Source: Colius striatus (taxonomy: Eukaryota; Chordata; Aves; Coliiformes; Coliidae). From it: DNA of 64,000 nucleotides. The DNA lies in the NCBI RefSeq assembly GCF_028858725.1, contig NC_084773.1, positions 4,640,350 through 4,704,349 of the forward strand, in the 5' to 3' direction. Shown here one piece after another: positions 41,228-49,030 of this stretch (the first letter of the stretch is position 1; each line of letters starts with the position of its first letter). The notes under the pieces were generated by a model, which was not told the DNA's origin, did not search any database, and saw nothing but the letters and a program-made list of their open reading frames with translations. A program made the position numbers and the translations under genes.

Positions 41228-41803
41228 TCAGCAGGTCAAGGGAGGTTCTTCTCCCTCTCTACTCTGCCCTGGTGAGGCCTCATCTGGAGTCCTGTGTCCA
41301 GGTCTGGGCTCCTCAGCTCAAGAGGGACAGGGAAGTGCTGGAGAGAGGCCAGTGCAGGGCCACCAAGGTGATCAGGGGAATGGAGCATCTTTCATACGAG
41401 GAAAGGCTGCGGGAACTGGGGCTGTTTAGTCTGGAGAAGAGGAGACTGAGGGGAGATCTCAGATATTTACAAATATCTAAAGGGTGGGTGTCAGGAGGTT
41501 GGGGCAGCACTTTTTTTGATGGTATCTAGCAACAGTACAAGGGGTGATGGGATGAAGCTGGAACACAAAAAGTTCCACTTAAACATAAGAAGAAACTACT
41601 TCAGTGTTTCAGTGAGGGAGCCCTGGCACAGGCTGCCCAGGGAGGGTGTGGAGGCTCCTTCCTTGAAGGTCTTCAAGACCCACCTGGACACGTTCCTGTG
41701 TGACCTGATCTAGGTGACCCTGCTTCTGCAGGGGGGTGGGACTGGATGATCTCTAAAGGTCCCTTCCAACCCTTCCATTCTACAATTCTATGATTCTATG
41801 ATC
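41228..41803 (+). mobile_element. CR1 LINE fragment, the only plus-strand copy
   Basis: About 575 bp of CR1 in plus orientation, antisense to BSN. It starts in ORF2 ([16 protein letters not shown]) and runs to the short tandem tail ATTCTATGATTCTATGATC at about 41785-41803, which marks a complete 3' end. It is 5'-truncated. Confidence 0.95.
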
Positions 41804-43730
41804 TTCTCTCCACATTTAGTGAGAACTCAGAACACCTTTGCCATGGAGTCCATTTGACCCTACGGAGCAACCTGCGCTTGGAAAACACCCTGACTGGCCG
41901 TCACATCCCTCTGCAGATGCATCTCCTGCGCTGGGAAATGGCCTCATCTTGCTACAGAAAAGACTCCTTGGCTGATGGTGAGGTATAGTGCGAGTGCCAG
42001 CCCCAGCTGGGGAATCGGTGTAAGGGCTGCACAGCCAGGCAGGGGCTGTGGCACATGGGCTGCATTGTTTGGGCAGGTACATGTCCAGATGCCCACTGAG
42101 TACTCACCAAACCATGATAAACTGTAGGAAGCTGCCACAGCACTAAAGAGCTGCTCCCACTGAATTGGAAACATGATGGGAAGTATCAAGTCCTTGCCTC
42201 ATTCACACAGCAGAGAAAAGGAACTGTATTACTGAGGTGTGCTGGAGCAGCAGAAGCCCTCCCATCACAGGCTCCGGGAGGGACCCACCAGCCCCTGAGC
42301 ACCAGCAACGGAGCCGAGCCCCAGCACTCAGGATTTCAGAGCACAGAAAGAGGCTCTGCTGTAGCTGCAAATTGCACAGGAAGGAGCAAAAGACCTCTCC
42401 AACTTTTCAACCAGCACGAGCCAAAGGAGCGAAGGAAACCAACCCTCCTAAAATCTTCCCCATCTGTCTTTGTGAGCAGAAGCAGACGCTGTGGGTACAG
42501 CCCGGAGCCCCTCACGCAGAGACAGCAAAAGGCTGTGGCTCCAGCACAACATGCAGGTAGTTGTGAGCAGAGAGAAGCCCAACCTGTGCAGCGGATTGCA
42601 AATCTGTGTGTTTGTTTTGGAAATAAAGGCATTAATATTTGATGCCAAACATTTTGAATATTGATGAGCACATTCACAGAAGAGGTTTGGGAGTTACTTA
42701 AGCACCCAGAATTGTGCCATCTAAATTCAGTGGCCTAATGGCTGCTGTCAGAGCTCTCAGAAGTATGCAAAACGCCTCTTGCTGAAGGGAAGACGCGTGG
42801 CACCGACACCACCTGCCCATCACGGCACAGGGAGACGAATCCAAGCCCAGTGGGACAATTAACACAGCAAATATTTTGACTTGATCCATCAAGTAAGCCG
42901 TTTTGTACTCCTCCTTTTACCTTTTATTTTGCTCACACAAGACTTATGAGCCTGCAATGTTGCATATTTGCTTTTCCTTTCCTGACTTAAACCCAGCCTC
43001 AGCTCCGTCCTGACCCTCCAAACATCTGACACCAAATAAACTGAACACTTACTAAGCACTTACCTGGCAGACTTTGCCAAAGTGCCAGCCCACAGTCCAG
43101 CAAACAGCCAGGAAAAACCTGTTCCAGTATTTGAGGAAAAGCTTTTTCCAGTGATGCCCCTGACAGCAATGTCTCTGCTGTGTCCTCCTCAGGGGTCAGT
43201 CTCTTTGGGGGCAAAAGTGGATGGAAACAAACCCAGAGCTGGCTCTCCAGACAAGCAAGAGCCCTGTCCATAGCCTGGTTTTCCATCAGGCGGCCTCGGT
43301 TTATTTGTAGCAGAGTCATTTTGAAAATGGACACTGACTGCTCGCTTTTGCAAGCTCATGAAAAGTGCCCACTTAAAAAGAAATGGGTAAATTTGATTGT
43401 TTTTTTAATTACTTTTATGTATATGTTTATTGCCTATTATTGCCATGATGCTTATGGCAAGAAAACAAGCCCAGCAAATGCAAGTGAGCTAAAAAGGGCA
43501 GAACAAAGCATCCAAACTGCACTTTTTTTCCCCCCTAAAGCTATGCTATTTTCTCTGTTTTGGAGGGCTGCTTCTTTCAGGCCACTTTCTACTATACTTC
43601 TTGTTATCACCTGATTTTTTTTAACTTCAAGCTCCACCAGCTGCCAAACAGCCTGATGCTAAATGTATGGCAGGGCAAAGGAGGCTGACACTTGACTTGC
43701 CATTCCAAGCCAAGGCCTTGGAGGAGCACT
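41804..43730. other. BSN intron 1 segment: no gene seen
   Basis: Unique sequence. The part at about 43280-43620 is AT-rich with an ATTACTTTTATG-like core and could be regulatory. No gene recognised. Confidence 0.6.
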
Positions 43731-43998
43731 CATAGAATCATAGAATGGTAGAGGTTGGAAGGGACTTTTAGAGATCATCCAGTCCAAGCCCCCTGCAGAA
43801 GCAGGTCCACCTAGATCAGGTCACACAGGAACGTGTCCAGGTGGGTCTTAAAGACCTCCAAGGAAGGAGCCTCCACACCCTCCCTGGGCAGCCTGTGCCA
43901 GGGCTCTCTTACCTCACAGTGAAATAGTTTTTTCTTATGTTTAAATGGAACTTTTTGTGTTCCAGCTTCATCCCATCACCCCTTGTCCTGTTGCCAGA
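43731..43998 (-). mobile_element. CR1 LINE fragment (3' end)
   Basis: Minus-strand CR1, about 270 bp, with the 3' end at 43731 (CATAGAATCATAGAATGG on the plus strand). Homology stops after the plus-strand CCTTGTCCTGTTGCCAGATA. It lies in BSN intron 1. Confidence 0.93.
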
Positions 43999-45713
43999 TA
44001 CTTGCAGCACGTGCTGGAGCTGCCACCACTCGCTACTGGAAACTTCCTCGCTTGGTCACTTCAAGACCTTTCAGCTCGCCTGAAGCCTGAGAAATGTGAG
44101 GTGATTCAGTACAGCAGCTCCTTTACCCCAGAAAACAACGGTGCTGGTGAGGTGTGCTGGTGTGCCAGGGACAGGGCTTCCTCCTGCCTCTGGGGCCCAG
44201 CAGCCAGCCCGACTGTTTGCCACACGCAGCTTCCCAGCGCAGACACATGGTGATGCTGAAAGCGCCGCTGCTCCCGCCGACAGCCCCTGCATTTGTAACC
44301 GGTCCTCAACACTTCCCAGGAGACTGCCCCTCTTCCCTTCTCCTGTCCTTCAGCCTTAGCTCATGCACCCAGGCATCAAAAAGTCTTTAACGAGCTCCAG
44401 AGCCGAGCAGTAGACAGACCAAAAACCTGAATGAGCTGCGCATAAATCAGGCCCAGACAAACGCGACCAGAAGCAGCAATAAAGTCTCTCTTCGGGACAC
44501 CAGGAAAGCCAGCTGCCTAAAGCACTGTGTCCTAAGCTACCCTTTCTGTCCAACCCCTTTTTGTCAATCCATCAAGCTAAACCCTAAAATGAACTTGTCC
44601 TTTCTGTTTAGAGGCTCTCTGGAGGAGCAGACCGGGACTCTAACGCCAAGAAGCCAGAAAGTTTTCTGTCCAAATGCATCTGCATCCCGTTTGTGTTCCT
44701 TTGACCTCATGGGTTCAAAACACTCCATCTTTTCATCTCCTCTCAGGCTCTGTTTGCTCAGGCAGACCAGAAGCAACCCTTCTCTCCCTCCTCCTGTCAG
44801 GATCACCTCTCTGAGTACCAGAGCTGGGCACAAGTCTCCTAGCTGAGATTCTAGCAGCGCCTTGCACAAGGGGAAGGTCTTCCCATCAGCACTGAAAATG
44901 CCTTGCCTGATGCAATCCTGCACCACGTTTGCTTTTCCCAGGGCTGCACACCACTGGCAGAGCCTCATCGCCTCAGGGCTGAGCACTGCACCCATCTTCT
45001 TCCCCTTCACCCTCCCTGGCTCCACCACACCTCACCCAGAGCACACAAGCAGGAATCAAAGTTTAGTATTGCTGGTAGATGTTGCAGCCAGGTGAGAGGA
45101 TGGTAATTCTACAGGATCCTTTGCACTCTCTGAAGTCTCCCCATGGCACAGACACACAGCTTCTTGAAAGCAATTATGATGAGTTTAAACACAAGCCCCT
45201 GAAAACCCAGTGTACCACAGAGAAAGGATTCAGACTGTTGCCCTGTATAACTAACACAAAGCAAGTTGTGAAAGGTTACACAGAAAAGTAACACTACAGC
45301 AGCTTTCCTGGGCTTGCCTACAGATTTAGGTTACTTAGAATGGGGGGAAAAAAAAGGAGAAGAAACTGCCCAGATTCACTGTCCCTCGTCACTTGGGATT
45401 TCTGGCGTGGCACTTTCTGCACTGCACACCCGCTGCTCGGTCAGCACGAGATGGGCTTTGCTAAACCTTTTACAGCATCTTCTGTCTCTTACATTCCCAC
45501 TCCTGCTTCTCACACCGACGACTTTCTTCTCGAGGCCTGTTTTTTCCCTCAGTCCCACTTTGTTACCTCGAATGAAGATCCCCTGGCGTTATCTCAGCTC
45601 CCCACACCCCTCCCACGCTCAGTGTTTAAACACTGGTACAGAGCAGCATCTTCCCCGCGCCGCTCCGCCGCAGCCCGCGCCGCCAGCTCGCACAGCCCCA
45701 CGCGGCACACCTC

Positions 45714-45735
45714 TTTAATTGCGTTAATTAATTGC
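45714..45735. promoter_or_regulatory. Homeodomain-type TTAATT cluster (candidate enhancer core)
   Basis: TTTAATTGCG is followed at once by TTAATTAATTGC, giving overlapping palindromic TAATTA homeodomain sites. A CpG-rich patch lies directly to the left (45650-45710). The position, about 2.4 kb inside intron 1, suits an intronic enhancer. Function is inferred from motifs only. Confidence 0.35.
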
Positions 45736-46412
45736 AGGGGAGGGCAGCTCCCAGGCAGCAGCTCCCCAGGAGGGGCAGAAGCATCAGCTCAAACTACACG
45801 GACTCAAGCATGTCCAGCAAAACTAACCTGGCAATTCTGGCAGGAGACAAGCGAGCATGGTCAGTGTGGCAGCACCACGCTCCTCCACCCGGCTGGACCC
45901 ATGTGCTCCGGGACCCCCAAAGCCCCTGAGACCCCCATGTCTGATACAACAGCAAAGGCAGACCTCGGGCAGCAATGGGGGAGCCCTGTGGAAGCGCCAG
46001 CAATGGACAGAGCCGGCAGATCTGCACTGCTCTCTCGGCTGATCTCACTACGCTGGCCTAAACAGCCCTGCAGGTATTTCATTTTACATTTTTATGAGCA
46101 GCCTGTGCCCAGCTTCTCGCTGGCAGAGTCTGAAGCAGACATGTTAGTGACTCTTTGCAAGGGAAACTGGAAAAACTGTCACGGAGAACGGGCAGGATTT
46201 CACTCAGGGGTATTTACTCCTGCTCCTCATGTGAAAGCTAATGGGATTTTACAGAGAGAAGCCTGCCTGCAGCTCGGCCACCCTGTCGGATCCCTGAATC
46301 CTGTCTGGCTGTCAAGGTGCAGCCTGTGAGCAGGGATTGCAGCCCACTGGCCAGGAGCAAGGGGAAGCCACTGCAGCCTCCCGCTCGCATTTTCCCTGTT
46401 GGAAGCACGACG

Positions 46413-46434
46413 CCAGCAGCAGCAGCAGCAGCAG
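46413..46434. repeat. Short CAG trinucleotide repeat
   Basis: About seven CAG units on the plus strand (CTG on the BSN sense strand), in BSN intron 1 about 1.8 kb downstream of exon 1. It is non-coding. Confidence 0.9.
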
Positions 46435-47324
46435 AGCTCATTGCTGCACGGGTGAGGTGAAGAGCCCGGAATGCAGCCGCCTCAGCCACGCGCCGTCGGC
46501 AAACGGCCCACTGAGTCCTCCACGTCCCTCTGTGCAACTTTCTGCTCCTCACATTTATTTTGCAAGAGATATTTTAGGATCAGGTTTGGGGTTTATTTTT
46601 CTAAAGGAATATCTTCAATCCCCCACCTGCTTCTGAAGCGCCTCTCTCCCAGCCAGCACTGCCTGGCAGAAGGGGAGCGGCTCGGCACGGCTCCCCACGA
46701 GGTTTTGCACCGATGACTCCTGCCAGGGCTGCACGTCCCTCCTGTTATATAACGACTTTTCCCATTTGGTGCCGACTCTACCTGGGGTGGCCCTACCTGG
46801 GGTGGCCACGTTTGGGGTGTTCGGATGTATCAGTGCTGTCAGCTGCGTGATGCCAGGCATCATCTTCCCATCCTGACCCGACCCCCCAGCCCAAGCTTCC
46901 CGACCCCAAATCACATTCCTCCCTCCTAACCCTGCTCTCCCTGTACCCACCTCAGCCCTCACTGCCGGAGTCCCCTTTCTCCTGCCCCCTAAACCGCCGC
47001 ACGGGGGCCGAGGGCACGCCGTCCCTCCCCTGCACGCAGCCCCAAACCGCACCCTTGCGTTCTGCCAGCACTCACGGGTACCCCCGAGCTGCCAGCTCCC
47101 TGGGGCTGCACCCTCCAGCAGTGACCAGCCTTAGCTGTCCCTAAGCCCCTCGCTCCACCTTCCTTGTGTGCCCGCACCCGCTGCCTTCTCCCTACGCACC
47201 GACATCCCCCGGGGCTACACCCCGACCTCCCGCCGCCTCTCACTCTCCGCTCTTACCCCGCCAGCCCATCTTTCCCTGCACGGACCACGCAGATCCGCAG
47301 CACCCGCGCGGCTGCTCCCGCCGC

Positions 47325-48078
47325 CGTGATCCCCCGCACAGTCCGTGCGCCCAGCGCACCCGCGACCCTCCGCACAGCCCGCGCCCGCAGCGCACCCGCG
47401 ATCCCCCATACAGTCCGTGTCCCCATCGCACCCGCTATTCCCCGCACAGCCCGTGTACACATCGCACCCTCTACCCCCCGCACAGCCCGTGTCTCCATCA
47501 CACCCGCGACTCCCCGCCCAGCCCATGTCCCCATCGCACCCGCGACCTCCCGCACAGCCCGTGTCTCCATCACACCCGCGACCTCCCGCACAGCCCGTGT
47601 CCCCATCACACCCGCGACCCCCCGCACAGCCCGTGTCCCCATCACACCCGCGACCCCCCGCACAGCCCGTGTCCCCATCACACCCGCGACCCCCCGCATA
47701 ACCCGTGTCTCCATCACACCCGCGTCCCCCCGCCCAGCCCGTGTCCCCACCGCACCCGCGTCCCCCCGCCCAGCCCGCGTCCCCCCGCCCAGCCCGTGTC
47801 TCCATCACACCCGCGACCCCCCGCATAACCCGTGTCTCCATCACACCCGCGTCCCCCCGCCCAGCCCGTGTCCCCACCGCACCCGCGTCCCCCCGCCCAG
47901 CCCGTGTCTCCATCACACCCGCGTCCCCCCGCCCAGCCCGTGTCCCCATCGCACCCGGGACCCCCCGCCCAGCCCGTGTCCCCACCGCACCCGCGTCCCC
48001 CCGCCCAGCCCGTGTCCCCACCGCACCCGCGACCCCCGCCCAGCCCGTGTCCCCACCGCACCCGCGACCCCCGCGCGG
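47325..48078. repeat. 36-bp GC-rich minisatellite, about 20 copies, in BSN intron 1
   Basis: A tandem array of a 36-bp unit begins about 30 bp inside intron 1. The plus-strand unit contains CAGCCCGTGTCCCCA, then TCACACCCGCGACCCCCCGC, with variants (CAC/TAA, ATCACA/ACCGCA, GACC/GTCC). Copies at the left end are the most diverged. One short copy (about 19 bp) near 47771 and one 35-bp copy near 48030 break the period. A two-unit block starting near 47699 recurs near 47826, showing higher-order duplication. Because 36 is a multiple of 3, long open frames arise on both strands; these are artefacts. On the BSN sense strand the common unit contains four G-runs. Confidence 0.95.
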
Positions 48079-48107
48079 CGCGCGCCCCGTGTGCCCCGCG
48101 CGCTCAC

Positions 48108-48274
48108 CTGGGCCCGGGCGCGCTGCCCGGGAGCTGTCCGCCGCCGCCCGGTGCTGAAGGCGGCTTGGCGGCGGCGGCGGGCGGCGGCGGCGCCCCGGCG
48201 GCGGCAGCGGCGGCGGCGGCGGGGGGCAGCTGCCCGTCGTCGCCGCCGCCCTCCAGGCTGGCCTCGTTACCCAT
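48108..48274 (-). CDS. BSN: BSN coding exon 1 (start codon, residues 1-55)
   Basis: The start codon is at 48274-48272 in a strong Kozak context (GCCCGCCATGG). The exon codes 55 residues plus two bases and ends at a GTGAGC donor (GT at 48107-48106). The N-terminus begins Met-Gly-Asn-Glu-Ala-Ser-Leu-Glu-Gly-Gly, close to mammalian Bassoon, and is followed by Gln-Leu-Pro-Pro, eight Ala, Gly-Ala, four Pro, four Ala, then Lys-Pro-Pro-Ser-Ala-Pro and a Gly run. The low-complexity Ala/Pro/Gly composition is normal for the Bassoon N-terminus, though run lengths vary between species. Met-Gly-x-x-x-Ser fits the general N-myristoylation consensus; whether it is modified here is unknown. The exon lies inside the CpG island. 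Confidence 0.95.
48130..48158 (-). promoter_or_regulatory. Candidate expanded RE1 (REST/NRSF) site in BSN exon 1
   Basis: On the minus strand a perfect left half-site TTCAGCACC (48158-48150) is followed after 10 bases by GGACAGCTCC (48139-48130), which matches the right half GGACAGCGCC at 9 of 10 positions. The canonical gap is 2 bases. REST is also known to bind half-sites spaced about 16-19 bp centre to centre, and this pair falls at the upper end of that range. The bases also code Pro-Ser-Ala-Pro-Gly-Gly-Gly-Gly-Gln-Leu, so coincidence is possible. Confidence 0.45.
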
Positions 48275-48425
48275 GGCGGGCCGGGCGGGACGGCTCCCTC
48301 AGCGCAGCGCCGCCTCCGCCGCCATCAGCCCCGCGCCGCCATCGCCGCCTGCCCCGCCGCCCCGCGCATGCGCCGCCCCGCGCCCGCCCGCCCAGCGCGC
48401 GCCGCGGGCACGCGCGCCTCCCCGA
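48275..48425 (-). promoter_or_regulatory. BSN: BSN 5'UTR / core promoter region (GC-rich, TATA-less)
   Basis: This is about 150 bp of very GC- and CpG-rich sequence directly upstream of the BSN start codon. No TATA box is seen. The transcription start is expected here or slightly further right, as is usual for a CpG-island promoter with dispersed initiation. The exact start cannot be read from sequence alone. Confidence 0.6.
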
Positions 48426-49030
48426 CCAATCAGCGCCCGCCGCCCCGCCCCTTCTGCCCCCCCCCATCCCCCCGCCGGCACGTGCCCCCCGCCCCGCGCG
48501 CGGCGCGTCGCAGCAGCCAATGGCGGCGCGAGGCGCCGGCGGGAGCGAGGGACGCCCCGCCCCACCCCGCGCGGCGGCCAATCAGCGCTCAGCAGCGCCG
48601 CGCGCCCGCCAGGCGGCGCCCCGCCACAACACGCGCTGCCGGCCAGTGAGCAAACGGCTTCCCGTGACGTCACGCCCCGGCGGCCAATCAGCGCCCGCTC
48701 CCGCATGAGGTTACACTCCGATAGCCAATGAGCGGCCGCTCGCACACGAGGTCACAAGCTGCTGCTGGATGTCACCCACTGCCAGCCAATGAGGCTGCCC
48801 CGGGACCACACACCCTGCCATGGCCTGACAGCCAATCAGCATCCTCCTCGCCCATGACATCATAGACTGACAGCCAATCGTCATCCTCCTTCCCCGTGAC
48901 ATCACAGACTGACAGCCAATCAGCATCCTCCTTTCCCCATGATGTCACTGACTGTCAGCCAATCAGTGTCCCTGAGTCATGAGGTCACACACTGTGCTAT
49001 GACATCACATCCCCACCAGCCAATCAGCAT
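48420..49030 (+). promoter_or_regulatory. Array of 11 CCAAT boxes interleaved with CRE/AP-1-like sites
   Basis: Eleven CCAAT pentamers in one orientation start at 48426, 48517, 48578, 48684, 48725, 48786, 48832, 48874, 48916, 48959 and 49020. Most extend to GCCAATCAGC or GCCAATGAG, the NF-Y consensus. Between them lie a perfect CRE (TGACGTCA, 48665-48672), three TGACATCA (48855, 48897, 49000), one inverted form TGATGTCA (48940), and an AP-1 site TGAGTCA (48973). The outer part, from 48829, is a clear tandem repeat with unit starts at 48829, 48871, 48913, 48956 and 49017. The array lies about 150-750 bp upstream of the BSN start codon. NF-Y and CREB/ATF co-binding at promoters is well known; binding here is inferred. 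Confidence 0.85.

Larger units (their letters stand above)
43999..47324. other. BSN intron 1, 5' part
   Basis: No exon recognised; the 329-residue plus-strand frame at 45340-46329 has no recognisable domain. Local features are a GC/CpG-rich patch at 45650-45710 abutting an AT-rich homeodomain-like cluster (45714-45735), a (CAG)n run at 46413-46434, and a 15-bp direct duplication CCTACCTGGGGTGGC near 46775-46806. Confidence 0.6.
1..48430 (-). other. BSN: BSN (Bassoon) gene, 5' part: exons 1-2 and introns
   Basis: Gene-level entry. Bassoon is a very large scaffold of the presynaptic active-zone cytomatrix that helps organise vesicle clusters and release sites. Two coding exons are visible on the minus strand, 48274-48108 and 22715-22325. 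They join in phase (exon 1 ends with AG, exon 2 supplies the third base C, giving Ser56) and give the first 186 residues. Intron 1 is 25,392 bp. Intron 2 starts at 22324 and is still open at the left edge. I looked for the next exon, which should begin near a Lys-Glu-Trp-Leu-Cys-Leu-Asn-Cys stretch completing the first zinc finger, and found none, so it should lie left of base 1. The right limit is approximate because the transcription start was not located. Confidence 0.93.
47050..48730. promoter_or_regulatory. CpG island over BSN exon 1 and proximal promoter
   Basis: CpG dinucleotides are dense from about 47.05 to 48.73 kb and become sparse on both sides. The island covers the minisatellite at its left, exon 1, and the proximal CCAAT boxes at its right. 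It is the only large CpG-rich block in the window, which fits the single promoter proposed for BSN. Limits were judged by eye. Confidence 0.85.

Noticed and set aside
45340..46329. 329-residue plus-strand open frame
   Set aside because: No recognisable family; lies in BSN intron 1 in a moderately GC-rich area where long chance frames are expected.
47164..48731. Very long open frames on both strands (up to 514 residues), rich in Pro/Arg/His or Gly/Asp/Arg
   Set aside because: They come from the 36-bp minisatellite, whose period is a multiple of three, and from stop-poor GC-rich DNA. They have no domain and overlap BSN exon 1 in other frames.
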